From contig CAKAKS010000034.1 in NCBI GenBank assembly GCA_916700875.1, positions 13,908,195-13,972,194 on the forward strand: 64,000 nucleotides of DNA, in the 5' to 3' direction. Under the pieces are notes generated by a model. The model had not been told where the DNA came from. It ran no database searches and was given only the letters and a program-made list of their open reading frames with translations. Of this stretch, positions 1-11,800 are shown piece by piece; the stretch's first letter is position 1; every line of letters begins with the position of its first letter. Both the position numbers and the translations under genes were made by a program. This DNA is from Sebastes aleutianus (lineage: Eukaryota; Chordata; Actinopteri; Perciformes; Sebastidae).

Positions 1-676
1 CATTAATAGATTAGTTGATTGACAGAAAAGAATTTTCATGCTTTTCAGTTTTTTCTAAAGAAAAAAAAAATCATCGTAAATTGAGTATCTTAAAAGGAAC
101 AGTAGGTACAGTGTAGGATTTGGTGGCATATAGTGGTGTGGTTGAAGATTGCAACCAACTGCCCTGCGCTCACTCCTCCCTTTCCAAGACTGCGGTAACG
201 TGAGCAGCCGAGTGCAAAACCGCGGTAACGCCGGTTAGACAGCGGCTGGCGGTACCACGGTTTTGCACTCTGCCGCTCACGTTACCGCAGTTTCACAAGC
301 GTGTCTGAGAACTACAGTGGCCTTCAGGTAACGCAAAAACGTGAAAGGCTCTCTCTAGAGCCAGTGTTTGGTTTGTCCGTTCTGGGCTACTGTAGAAACA
401 TGGCAGAGCGACATGGCGGACTCTGTGAAGAGGACCCGCTCCTTAAGCTAACGAAAACACAACAATTCTTAGTTTCAGGTGATTATGAATATTATATTCT
501 ATTTCTGTCAATAGATCCCCCGAAATGTTTCACATAGTTCCTTTAAGATTTTGGAGAATCAATCGGAAGAGGTTATCTTGGTCATTTAATATTTTAGGCA
601 ATTTCATAGATTTAACAATAAAAAAAATAACTGACGGATTCAGAATTATTGAGAATAATCATTAGTTGCAGCTCTA
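1..676. mobile_element. hAT-like MITE (CTGCAACTAATGAT family), left end outside the window, split by a TTAA element
   Basis: 1-89 and 547-676 match the element at 34408-34750 and end in AGTTGCAGCTCTA. The middle is occupied by the TTAA-bounded element at 90-546. Confidence 0.65.
90..546. mobile_element. TTAA-bounded MITE, family A, copy 1
   Basis: Ends TTAAAAGGAACAG and GTTCCTTTAA. The body shares the AGATTGCAACCAACTG and GGGCTACTGTAGAAACATGG blocks with five other copies in the window. Non-coding. Confidence 0.7.
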
Positions 677-1457
677 AATGCACCAAAAATGGACATATGA
701 GCAACCTGCAAGCCAAACGGTTGGTTATACACATTTCTGTTCATATATCGGATGCACAAATTTCTTTCCTGTGCTCCTAATTTTTTTTAATTTTGAAGCA
801 AATGTGTTCCTTGAAAAATGAGTCACTACAGATCCATGCAATGCTTCATGGCAGACACAGTTAATTGCTCTAAATCCCCTTTAGTTCATCTTCCTCTGGC
901 TCTTCCTAACATCTTTATTCCCCTCCCTCCTTCTCCCCGACATCTCCATTGCTCTTCTGCTCCCTGGCTGTCTCAGGGGAGAGCTTGAAGCATATGTGTG
1001 TGACCCGGTCTGTGTTTGTGCGTGGTGCAGTGCGTGCGTATGTTTTTGTGGGTGCGTTTTCTCTCCATGTGACCCTGGCTGGGACCAAACAGGTGCAGGC
1101 TAAATGGATATGAATGGAGCTGTGAGTAAACAGAGTGGCGGTGCTAGCCAGGGCGCTAATATAATTAAGACACAAACATCAGGGAAGGGGGGAGGTGGAG
1201 AGGAGGGGCAGGGGGGGGCAGTAGGGTGAGGAGCTCTCTCCATCTGTCCCCTCTGTCCCCATTAAAAGTGAGAGGAGGAAGGAGGAGGAGGAGGAGAAAG
1301 AGGAGAGGAAAGCCGGGTCGTTTCTGGATAGCGTAGTTCCACTTATGGCGCTTTTTTTTCCTGCTGTGTGTCCGATTTGTTTCTGACATATTGTGGATTT
1401 TGCACGCACCTCTGTAGAGTAACACATGTTAGTATTGTATCAACATTTTCCTTGGGG

Positions 1458-1515
<58 letters not shown>

Positions 1516-1978
1516 AGGACGAGCATCATTGACTCAATGTTGTGTGCCGCTCTCTGAGCTGCTTGCCAAGTCATTTCATGGCTGAGTGGTGAAGTTGCTT
1601 CGCCGGCAGCTGGTTGAGAGGACCGGCAACCTAAACTGACCTTGTGGTAGTCATAACTGACGCTGAGCATACACACACTCAGCCCTTACCATACCATTCA
1701 GTAAATCTATTACGCTTTATTGCTTCGGATAAAAAGAGATGGTCGAAGACGGAAAGGACACAAGGAGGAGAAATTTGACACATCCACATTTCTCTGGGCC
1801 GGAGCAGTTATTAAATAAATGAGCGTCTGCCGGATTTTTAAGTGTAATTATTTAGTAAGGACCTAAATTATTGTTTTGTTTTCACCATAAAAATTCTCCT
1901 CTTTCATAAGTTGGCTTCTATAATATTCAGGGAGGAAATTTTGACATCAAATCAAACCAAATTAAATGGTAAAAAAGT
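677..1978. other. Unassigned stretch left of rps6kc1 exon 9
   Basis: Purine-rich (GGA)n-like sequence around 1195-1310 and the TG tract at 1461. No exon of the rps6kc1 kinase domain and no other gene was recognised. Confidence 0.6.
1461..1514. repeat. (TG)n microsatellite
   Basis: 27 uninterrupted TG units. It lies to the left of the last rps6kc1 exon found, probably in an intron of that gene. Confidence 0.97.
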
Positions 1979-2624
1979 AAGGCTGTCAAAGTTTTATGCA
2001 ATAATAACTACAATAATTATAATTATAAATTCATTTTAACGCCAATAATTTCTCTTCTCTGTTTTAAAACTAGAGTGAAGATACTGACATTATATGAAAC
2101 TAGAAAACCGAAGGAATGAAACCAACCATGTCATGCTAGCTTGTCGCAAAGGAGGCTAAATAACGCTCTAAACTTGGCATGGCCATTTTCAAAGGGGGCG
2201 CTTGACCTTTGACCTCATGATATGTGAATGAAAATGGGTTTTATGGGTACCCACGAGTCTCCCCTTTACAGACATGCCCACTTTATGATAATCACATGCA
2301 GTTTGGGGCAAGTCATAGTCAAGTCAGCACACTGACACACTGACAGCTGTTGTTGTCTGTTGGGCTTCAGTTTGCCATGTTATGATTTGAGCATATTGTT
2401 TTATGCTAAATGCAGTACCTGTGAGGGTTTCTGGACAATATTTATTTATATTTATTTATATATTTTGTTAATTGATTTCCAATAATAAATATATACATAC
2501 ATTTGCATAAAGCAAGCATATTTGCCCCACTCCCATGTTGATAAGAGTATTAAATACTTGACAAATCCCCCTTTAAGGTACATTTCTTCAATCATGCGAT
2601 TAATCGCGATTAAATATTTTAATC
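1979..2624. mobile_element. hAT-like MITE, GGGCTGTCAA family, partial
   Basis: Reverse-oriented relative of the complete element at 5945-6601, with the TAATCGCGATTAA block. The right terminal bases have diverged. Confidence 0.7.
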
Positions 2625-2682
2625 GATTTGCAGGAAACAAAATGTGTCTGCAAGTTGCAAGACTTGCCAATAGTAAACTGAC

Positions 2683-2781
2683 CTTATCTATGACCCCCAA
2701 CACCCTGTAGGCTCTCAGCTCCTCGGATGGACTCTGCTGGCCTCCTCTGCTGGTGGACGGGCAGCACTGTGCTCCCAAAGC
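2683..2781 (-). CDS. rps6kc1: rps6kc1 exon 9 (entry to kinase-like domain)
   Basis: 33 codons, ALGAQCCPSTSRGGQQ to EELRAYRVLGVIDK, with donor GTCAGT. This is the last exon I can find on the left side of the window. Confidence 0.9.
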
Positions 2782-5700
2782 CTTGGACAAAAAAAAAAAA
2801 CATGGTGTGAAATTTGATCATTAAAACATGGTCACATTCATTAAGTATCATGATATGATCTCTTACAACATGTGCCCCAAGTAATATAAGAAGACAAGCA
2901 ACAGTCCGTGTCTTAGTCAACAACATAAAAAGATTAACTCTAGACTGTGATCTTCAGATACAGGTAGTGTACAGTTTTTAGAGCTTGTTGAAGCCACAAA
3001 CTGCCTGTCTGCTGTGGGCGGAAATTATTATTCATTATTATTGATTCTTTTGTACTGTCTACGTATGTGCATTATAAAAAGATAGGTTTAACAATTTTTC
3101 AACTTGCTGTGATGTTCATCTGCAGTAAACCCGAATGCACTCTGATATACTGTCTCAAGTGGTTTGAGGACCCCGGTGGATGCACGCATTTAAAGCACAT
3201 TTGCATAACCTAACATAGACAGCATACGGGCCATTTCCTTCCCACTCACCACTGTCTGTGTTGACCCTTGACCCATGTTGCTTCTCAGATGCTGACTGGA
3301 TATCTGCTCTGCACGCATCAGATACTCTGCAGTCTTCTTCTTCACTGCCTCTCGCCGCGTGGGACTGGGCTCACCTGAACAGGGGTGAGAGACATAAATC
3401 ATTTTTCTTTACGAAGCAGTTTTTTTTATATTGTGGCAGGGTTAAAAGTTTCTGTACAAAGCATTTTATTTACTGACAAAAGAGCCTGTTGTTAATGTGA
3501 GAGACAAGCTAATAAAGCACAAAGTAAAAGTGATAAACTAAAACTAAAGAAGAGCAACTCATGGACACTTCAGCAGGGTGGATGCTCGCAGAATCACCGC
3601 CTTCATAAACACAAGGCCACCCATCCGAGCAGACCTCCATGGATACCACTATAAAGTAATGCGCTTAGATACAGTAGCTATAATAATTGATGTTATCTTT
3701 GGATTAGTAACAACAGGATGTTCTAAGGCAGACAGTGATTCTCAACAACCGAGCTGTGAGCCGGCACTGGTCGACACAGTGTATCTGACAAGAACCGATC
3801 ATCCATCCACTCTCTCCACCCGCCTGCCAGCGTGAGCAATGATGGCAGATGATCAGGTATGACTGTGTGCATAAACACGCATTCAGTATAGTGTCCGCTC
3901 ATATTTTTTTTTGCCGTACTGCTCCTCCCAAGCCCATATTTCCATGAAGCATTTCTCCACTGCGTCACACTATGATGGATTAGTTGTGAATATGCCCAAA
4001 TTTGAGTTTAAAATGAGTTTAATTTGACATGATATCTATATAGTTTCAGTTTCACTCTTCACTCCTTCTGTCCACGCTCTCGCCTGCCCTTCCCTCCCTC
4101 TCCCTGATGGATGAGGTTCTGACAGATTCTTCAATACAGATGTATCACCTGTAAAACCCTTTTGTAGTAGAATTAAATGAGCTTATTTTTAACTTGCTTC
4201 CTCATGTACAGGAGAACAATGTAGGATGTCATTCAAAGCAGATTTATTTTCATGTCTTATCACACGTGTGGTGGCGATCTTTTACAGGAGTCTGGCCACA
4301 CACACACACACACACCCACGCCAGTCTACAAGACCATTTTTTTGCTAGCTTGCCAGTTGCCACATCCAAAAAGGTTGAGAACCTCTGATCTAGAGGACCG
4401 TATTCAAAGATTGTGTCATGACCTACTAGGGCACAGTGACCCGAATGCTTCAAAGCTTCAACCGTTGCCATGATACTCAACCTCCAAATCACTATTTGAA
4501 TGCTTTCTTTTTTTTTTTTTTTATATTTAAGTATGTAATAATAATGAATAAATCCCAAAATAGCCGAAGAAACCAGAAATAATCCCACAACATTATTCAT
4601 TATTCATATTCAACGTTCATTATTATGAGTTATCTCAGATGGTTATCGCTGTTTGTCGTGTTTAGCATCTCGGTGTACAGTAGTGCGGCACTGTCCTGGG
4701 CACTGAAATGGGGGAGACAGAGACAAACAGACAGACAGAAGGACATGTCAGCCTGCTGCTCTGCGAAGCTTCGAATACCTTCGAATATTTCCCACCGAAG
4801 CTTCGAAGCCCAAAAAATGGTATTCAGGACAGCCCTATGACCTTCAGTACCTGTGGGGCGGACCTTGGAAGTTTTGAATGGGTTTACTAGTAGTCATGGT
4901 GTGAGTATTACTTAGTCTGTGAAAAAACTGTTTTATAATGACCTCTGTGATTCTGGAGGGAGCTTCATCATGTCTGAATCTGGATTTGGGCTTAACAGAA
5001 AAGCAGCATTGCAATTTGGGGGATTAAGTTTGAAAGACGTGGGCGTTCACCAGGCAGGGAAGTGATGCTACTGAGATACATTATGGAACATTTACAATCC
5101 ACTATTTTTAAAGCTCGAACCATACTAGGAACTAAATGTTTGAATATCTCAGTCTCTGCTGCATCAATTTGAACCATTCTTTCTTTTTCATTTCTCTCGT
5201 AGGTCCCCCAACTTTATGGAATGTAACTCTAAAATCGCTGCACTACACTTTGAACCAAATGTCAGTTCTCACAGCTTGCTGCAACAAACCCTGCTGCCCA
5301 CAAATTTAACAGCTAATTAAAAAAGAAAAAAAAACTTTTCCTCAAGGCCCTGGTCTAGAGTGAATATAATATATAAGTTGGGTCACTGCTGCATATGTAG
5401 TTACCCAGCTCTCTCCCAAACTGACCTTGCACTCCTTGCAGCAGCAGGTCAACTCCGCTGCGATAGCAGGAGAAAGCTGCCTGGAAGTCCTGCTCTTTCT
5501 CCTTCTGTACAGCCAAACAGATGAGCTCACTGGCTCTGTCTAGGTAGTCCGACTTCACGTCCTTGGGGTTGCCGCCAATGGCTTTCTTCAGACTGCCGGA
5601 GAATAGTGGCGTTCGGCCTGGCCAGCTGACCTCTGGGTTAGGGGCTGAGGAGGCAGGGACCGGGGCAGGAGACGGGGTTCGGCGGTCGTGCAGGGAGGGC

Positions 5701-8700
5701 AAGCGAGGGCTGCAGCTGCTGCTAATGTTGGAGGCTCCCCCCTGTGGCTGGTTTGGGGAGGTGCGGCCTGAGGCCATGCCATCATCCAGCCCAGCCAAAG
5801 AGTCTGTATCCACAGCAAGGGAGGTCAGGTCGCTGTCACTGGATGGGCCTGGGGAGGAAAACAGCGCTAGGGTCAATACAGACAGATACACACTTCATAA
5901 TGAGTTTATGCATGGGTTCTAATGTATATGGCTGATATTTTCATTAGGGCTGTCAACAGATTAAAATATTTAATCGCGATTAACCGCATGATTTTCCATA
6001 GTTAATCGCAATTAAACGCACATTTTTAACTGTTCAAAATGTACCTTAAAAAGGGAGATTTGTCAAGTATTTAATACTCTTATCGACATGGGAGCGGGCA
6101 AATATGATTGCTTTATGCAAATGTATGTATATATTTATTATTGGAAATCAATTAACAACACAAACCAATGACAAATATTGCAGCTGTCAGTGTGTCAGTG
6201 TGCTGACTTGACTATGACTTGCCCCAAACTGCATGTGATTATAATAAAGTGGGCATGTCTGTAAAGGGGAGACTCGTGGGTACCCATAGAACCCATTTTC
6301 ATTCACATATCTTGAGGTCAGAGGTCAAGGGACCCCTTTGAAAATGGCCATGACAGTTTTTCCTCGCCAAATTTAGCGCAAGTTTCGAGTGTCATTTAAC
6401 CTTTTTCACGACAAGCTAGTATGACATGGTTGTTACCAATGGATTCTTTAGGTTTTTTAGTTTCATATGATGCCAGTATCTTCACTCTAGCTTTAGAACT
6501 GAGCCTGTTACAACCTCCAAAAGATCGACTGCGTTAATGCATTAAAGAAATTAGTGGTGTTAAAATGAAATTGCGTTAACGCGTGAACTTTGACAGCCCT
6601 AATTTTGATACACAAACGAACCATACCTCCATACTCAGATGTGATAGTCAAATCATCTGCCCCACTGATGTCTCTTTGAACTGAAAAAGAAAATGCCCAC
6701 ACATCACTGAGCTAGTGCAAATTAACGGTCCTCGTAAATTAAGAGGAAGACTTGTTGAGTGTAATCCTACCGTCAGAGCTGCAGTCTGATAAACTGTCTG
6801 CCAGGAAGTCGGAAAAGGGCTCAGCTGGTCCAATGAGCTCCGAGCCGTCGTGGACCTCACCTCCCTTGAAAAGAATTAAAAACATTGCAGTTGATAGTAG
6901 TCTGGGTGGGAATGTGTTTGTGTTTCTGCATGCGTGTGTTTGGGTACCTTGAAGAAGTCTTGGATGTGCTGACTGCTATAGAGAGCAGGGATATTAGCAG
7001 AGAACTGCAGCAGATCCTCGGAGCACTGTCTTCTTTCCTCAACTACTGAGTCATCAAAACGACCTGCACATGCATACATGGAAGAATATAAATATAGAAA
7101 TATATGCGCACACACACATCAGTGATTTTGCCTTTAAGCAAGTGCTCATGTCAACTAAGAGTAATGCTTACTGACTGAGTAATAACACTGAGCTTCCTCA
7201 AGGGGGCAGATTCATCACTACTACTCCAGTGATCCAAAGATCCAGGATTTCTTGTCTTGTACTACAACAGCAGTCTGTCACTATAACAGTTTTCCTTTGG
7301 TCATTTTAGAGCAGGTCGCTAACATGAACAACCAAATATTAAAAGGTACCCGAAGACCAAAAACATCAAACAGGTGAAGAAGGCACTACAGAGACAAGCA
7401 TTTGGTCTCTTTACTTTTATCTGGACAAAAATGTTCGAGGGGAATCGAGGGGGATTAGTTTCTTACCAAAGACTTTGGCCTTGGCAAAGGGAGGAAACAG
7501 CTCCGACTGGCTACAGACATTCTTGTGCAGCTGCCAGAGGTTCTGATGAAGCTTCCGGAAATCACTGTATCTCTTCCATACGGTTATCTACAGAAAGAGC
7601 AAGAGGAGAGATGGATGAAGATGAAGAGGAGGAGGAGTTGGAGAATCAATCATTATCTGTTTAAAGACATGTGAAGCTTCACCAAATGGATTATATCGAT
7701 GTTGTTGCTTGAAGAGGTATACTTGTCTGTAAAAGTAATCTCATTATCACAATATAATTCATACATTTGTTGTCTTGTTAAAGTCAACAACTATTTAAAA
7801 ATACAGCACTCCATAGTCTCACACTACAATGAATCAAATAATAAATTCATATGACAAGTTAAATTCCTCATCTTACGCACATAAGTCACAAACATGGAAG
7901 AAGTAGTTCCTTACTCTGCGGCATAAAGCAAAACATAATGGCCTAATGTTGAGGTTTTGCTAAAAATCCTGGCCAGCTTGCTGGTGCAGAGAAAACTGGG
8001 CTGAGCCCCACTCCCAAACAGGAGCACTGCTCCATAATGGAGGTATGTGTTTACAGGCAAAACTCTTTCACTTTGTCTCTCAGACAAACAAGCAGTAGTT
8101 GACATCATGCCTGTTGCATTAGCGCTGGTTCCAGTCTGGACTGCATTCCTCAGTGTGTGACAAATGTAAGAGAGCATGTATGTGAGTTTTTACAGCATGT
8201 TTATAAATACAATATGAGAAATAGTTAAATGTTCTGTAAAACCTTTTACAAAACATAACAGATGTCTTTGACAGGCAATCTTTAAACTGTGGACAATAAA
8301 AGTGTCAGTATTTTGACAGAAAGACAGTGAGCTTGAAATGTAAAAAGTCAATGAATTGAAACAATTCTCCTGATGTAGACCTAAATCTTGGCTTTTTTTT
8401 ACAATGCTAACTTTTTCCCAGGGTATGGTGTTAAAAAAGTTAACAATAATCGCAATAAATTGTTATATCAAATCGCAATACTTAAAAGTCGCAATTTAAA
8501 AATTGCAATACATATTGAATCGACACCCAAGAATCGTGATAGTATCGAATCGGGAGATAGGTGTATCGTCCCAGCCCTATTAGATAGATAGATAGACTTT
8601 ATTGTCCACCCTCTTGGAAGACTTAGTCTGTGATAACAGATAACAGGCTAATGCTATACTCAGAAGCAGTGCTTATCTTCCAACCCTGCAGGGGAAATTC

Positions 8701-11700
8701 CTTCCAAAATATTCCACCAAACTCCTGTCCTTCAAGAAAATCAACTGTCTGCCAATGCTTTACACACTCACAAAGTCACAATATACAAATAATGACCGCA
8801 TGTCTTACCTCTTGGACATCCTCCGGGTTCTTCCTGGAGATTATCTGTGTGGGAAAAGGGAGAAGAGGACATCCATGTGATTCCTATTTAAAAAGAATAA
8901 GATGCCAGCGCTGGTTCAAGACTTTCCTGTGAGGCTGGCGCAAGTATAAGCAGGGACACAGTGTGACAATGAGAGCATTATACAGCAAATGACGGAAGTC
9001 TTGAGTGTAGGAACGAGACATCACCAACAATCATAACAAGCAGGATGGCAGGCAGAGACAAAGAAACTCAGCCTGTCCTTGTTCTGACTTATTGAGCTGA
9101 GAATGTGGCCCATGCATCTGTAAAATCACTGCAGAGAGACTGGTAACTGGAGGTCTGGCAGAAAGTGTGGATGAATAATAGGATATTTATTTCATCATCA
9201 GAGGACTTCTCTGTACAAGCACTTGATCTGTGAGCTGCTGTACATTATCAGTGGGGACAGGAGCCCATTCTTACTAGTGATGTGTTGGTCACGAACGAGC
9301 TGGCTCTTTGAGCCGGCTCTTTTAAATGAATGATGGGAGCCGGCTCCCGTTCGAGAGCCGTTTTTTTCGTTGTTTTTTTTATTAATTCAAGGCAGAATGA
9401 TTGGACGATCTTCTCCGTGCCACGGGCACTCCATGCACTGACTGTGACTGAATGTTTTGTTAATGACGTCCGTGCGACCAATCAGGTGATGACAGACAAG
9501 GATCATACCATCAAGCAGGGAGGGGCGGGGTTGCGTGGCGCGCTGACGGTCTACAGGTACAGAGCAGGAGGGAGAGGAGGAGAGAAAGAGAGAGAGGAGT
9601 GCGCGAATAGCAGACAAGATGAGTGATGGTCGGAAACGAAGCAGCATGTAAAATTATTGTATTCTGGAAATTATAAGGTTTAGTATAATTATATTGAATA
9701 ATTTAAGTGATATATGTGCACACATACTAATCATAGGTCAAAACAGTGCAAAATTTGGCTGAATTATAAAAGGCAGAAGTGGTAAAATGAAGAGTCGTTT
9801 GGGAGCCGAAAGAGCCGGCTCTTCTTGGTGAGCTGAGCCAAATGATCTGGCTCACTAAAAAGAGACGGAAATTCCCATCACTAATTCTTACAAAATGAAA
9901 GCCCTGATTGTCCAAAACTGAAAGTGAATTTAGTCTTTTTCTCCTACCTTGACATAGTTTAAGAGTATAGCATTATTCTGGGAGATAGATAACAGGGAGT
10001 TTAAGCAATGAAGTTAACACAAGCTTTGACATTTCTCCACCACAGGTCTGGCTTGATAATCAGGATCCCCCCACAATGTTAATTACTTCTGTCAAGGCAT
10101 TTCTCTGGGAAACTTAACCTAAAATATAATGACAATATGAACCAGCTATGTAGTTAATGTTAGTGTCTTAACAGATGTATTTCTGCTTAAAGATGCTTAA
10201 CATGATCTCCTTAATGTCGGTGTATTGTAAGGCTACATGTGACACTTTGTATTTATTGCCTTTAATAGGCTATTTATTGTGTTTATTGTATTTGTTTGAT
10301 GACTGTACAACAAATTGCCCCTAGGGGGTAATAAACTTTTCCTTGAATAATAGGATATTTATTTCATCATCAGAGGACTTCTCTATACAAGCACTTGATC
10401 TGTGAGTTGCTGTATATTATCAGTGGGGACAGGAGCTCATTCTTACAAAATAAAAGCCTGATTGTCCAAAAGTGAAAGTGAATTTTGTCTTTTTCTCCTA
10501 CCTTGACATAGTTTAAGAGTATAGCATTATTATGGGAGATAGAAACAGGGAGTTTAAGCAATGACAGGCTTTGACATTTTCCACACCACACATCTGGCTT
10601 GATCATCAGGATGTTAATTAACCTTACTTCTTTCAAGGCATTTCTCTGGGAAACTTAACCTCAAATATGATGACAATATGAACCAGCTATGTAGTTAATG
10701 TTAGTGTCTTAACAGATGTATTTCTGCTTAAAGATGCTTAACATGATCTCCTTAATGTCGGTGTATTGTAAGGCTAAATGTGACACTTTGTATTTATTGC
10801 CTTTAATAGGCTATTTATTGTGCTTATTGTATTTGTTTGATGACTGTATGGTACTGCTGACTGTACAACAAATTGCCCCTAGGGGATAATAAACTTTTCC
10901 TTGAATAATAGGATATTTATTTCATCATCAGAGGACTTCTCTATACAAGCACTTGATCTGTGAGTGGCTGTATATTATCAGTGGGGACAGGAGCTCATTC
11001 TTACAAAATAAAAGCCTGATTGTCCAAAAGTGAAAGTGAATTTAGTCTTTTTCTCCTACCCTTGACATAGTTTAAGAGTATAGCATTATTCTGGGAGATA
11101 GAAACAGGGAGTTTAAGCAATGACAGGCTTTGACATTTCTCCACACCACACATCTGGCTTGATCATCAGGATGTTAATTAACCTTACTTCTGTCAACTTA
11201 ACCTCAAATATAATGACAATATGAACCAGCTATGTAGTCTTATTTCTGCTTAAAGACGCTTAACATGATCTCCTTAATGTTGGTGTACTGTAACATACAT
11301 ATAACACTAACTAGCTATCCAGTGGTTAAACCAGGTTAACACAGCGTTTAGGTCAATCAGTGTGGCTAATACATGCTAATGTAAGCTATCAGCTAAACAA
11401 CATCCACTGGGGCTAATTATAAAAAAACAAAAGCACATTTTAAAACATAAGCATGTGTGAATGTACCTATTACATCTGTGGTGAAGCTGTCACCATCACC
11501 AGCCATGGTTAAAGCAACGTTACTTGTGTTTGCATCATATTAGCTTCGTTAGCTTAGTTCAAGCTGCTAACAACAGCTAGCATTAGCCCTGCTGTCAGAT
11601 CCTCCCTTTACTTACCCTTGCGGTGACTTTGTACACAGTGTAGCCTTTCAGGTGCTTCTTAGGATCCGTGACAGTATAAAACCGAGCCAGTTCTCCTCTG

Positions 11701-11717
11701 TCCCGCTGCGATATCAT
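2683..11717 (-). CDS. rps6kc1: rps6kc1, ribosomal protein S6 kinase C1-like (5' half; exons 1-9, 390 codons)
   Basis: Nine exons read right to left: 11616-11717, 8809-8844, 7467-7587, 6948-7063, 6771-6864, 6627-6680, 5426-5848, 3250-3374, 2683-2781, all phase-consistent. Residues about 9-125 form a PX domain (FYTVTDP start, WKRYSDFRKLH, then GRFDDSVVEERR), which binds phosphoinositides. A serine/proline-rich linker follows. Residues about 275-345 form an MIT domain (DYLDRASELI, SGVDLLLQGVQ, RREAVKKKTAEYLMRAEQIS). The last exon enters the kinase-like region with YRVLGVIDK. SNX15 has a similar PX-MIT order, but the DSLAGLDDGMAS linker and the continuation into RVLGVIDK identify RPS6KC1 (RPK118), a sphingosine-kinase-associated endosomal pseudokinase-like protein. 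The kinase part is not found in 1-2682 and should lie left of the window. The start codon at 11717 matches the usual family N-terminus. Confidence 0.93.
3250..3374 (-). CDS. rps6kc1: rps6kc1 exon 8 (MIT helix 3)
   Basis: 125 nt encoding GEPSPTRREAVKKKTAEYLM and on to QGSTQTV. It completes the MIT domain. Acceptor is TTCAG and donor GTGAGT. Confidence 0.93.
5426..5848 (-). CDS. rps6kc1: rps6kc1 exon 7 (linker and first half of MIT domain)
   Basis: 423 nt from PSSDSDLTSLAVDTDSLAGL through a Ser/Pro-rich stretch to SGVDLLLQGVQ. The DSDL/DDGMAS block is diagnostic of RPS6KC1. The last part forms MIT helices 1 and 2. Confidence 0.95.
5945..6601. mobile_element. hAT-type MITE, GGGCTGTCAA family, complete (657 bp)
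   Basis: Termini TAGGGCTGTCAA and TTGACAGCCCTA. The flanks ATTTTCAT (5937-5944) and ATTTTGAT (6602-6609) form an 8-bp target duplication with one mismatch. It lies in an rps6kc1 intron, beside exon 6. Confidence 0.82.
6627..6680 (-). CDS. rps6kc1: rps6kc1 exon 6 (54 nt)
   Basis: Encodes VQRDISGADDLTITSEYGG across the junctions, phase 1 in and phase 1 out, so skipping it would keep frame. It may be a cassette exon. A hAT-type MITE begins 26 bp into the intron after its donor. Confidence 0.78.
6771..6864 (-). CDS. rps6kc1: rps6kc1 exon 5
   Basis: 94 nt encoding GGEVHDGSELIGPAEPFSDF and then LADSLSDCSSD. This is the linker after the PX domain. The SELIGPAE motif is typical of the family. Confidence 0.9.
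6948..7063 (-). CDS. rps6kc1: rps6kc1 exon 4 (PX C-terminal helices)
   Basis: 116 nt encoding GRFDDSVVEERRQCSEDLLQ and onward to QDFFK, nearly identical in pattern to vertebrate RPS6KC1. Donor is GTACCC. Confidence 0.94.
7467..7587 (-). CDS. rps6kc1: rps6kc1 exon 3 (PX core)
   Basis: 121 nt from ITVWKRYSDFRKLH to FAKAKVF plus one base. It carries the basic RYSDF motif of the PX phosphoinositide pocket. Acceptor is CTGTAG and donor GTAAG. Confidence 0.93.
8430..8604. mobile_element. Degraded MITE end plus GATA-type LINE/SINE 3' tail
   Basis: AATCGTGATAGTATCGAATC and GTCCCAGCCCTA resemble a MITE terminus. TAGATAGATAGATAGACTTTATTG reads on the minus strand as a CAATAAAG(TCTA)n retroelement tail. 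Confidence 0.5.
8809..8844 (-). CDS. rps6kc1: rps6kc1 exon 2 (36 nt)
   Basis: Twelve codons, IISRKNPEDVQE, between a CAG acceptor and a GTAAG donor. It continues the PX domain in phase 0. It is too short to appear as an ORF but is clearly homologous to the family. Confidence 0.88.
9173..11293. repeat. Three-copy tandem block of about 555 bp units (rps6kc1 intron 1)
   Basis: Unit starts at 9173, 10345 and 10903 with GAATAATAGGATATTTATTT. Copy 1 is interrupted by a hAT element. Copy 2 is complete (558 bp). Copy 3 has small deletions and stops near 11293. Copies 1 and 2 carry a retroelement-like end, CAAATTGCCCCTAGGGG then TAATAAACTTTTCC. Confidence 0.9.
9275..9883. mobile_element. Non-autonomous hAT element, 609 bp, with perfect 8-bp target duplication
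   Basis: Ends TAGTGATG and CATCACTA. Subterminal repeats of GAGCCGGCTC occur at both sides. Flanked by ATTCTTAC at 9267-9274 and 9884-9891; the sibling tandem copies have a single ATTCTTAC. No transposase frame remains. Confidence 0.92.
11616..11717 (-). CDS. rps6kc1: rps6kc1 exon 1 (start codon exon)
   Basis: 34 codons beginning MISQRDRGELARFYTVTD and ending KVTAR, followed by a GTAAG donor at 11615. It encodes the first PX beta strands. A LINE insertion begins 83 bp upstream of the ATG. Confidence 0.92.
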
Positions 11718-11800
11718 CCTGATAGTGACAACAACATTGCCAAAGCTACCAGTCGGCTAACTAAGCCCATACACATTCATTCACCTGCTGCTGACAGCTC

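Noticed and set aside
915..1427. Minus-strand ORFs tested as further rps6kc1 kinase exons
   Set aside because: No kinase motifs or splice-bounded homologous blocks; sequence is low-complexity.
5563..5922. 119-codon plus-strand ORF
   Set aside because: Antisense shadow of rps6kc1 exon 7.
9330..9626. 98-codon plus-strand ORF
   Set aside because: Lies inside the hAT element with no transposase similarity.
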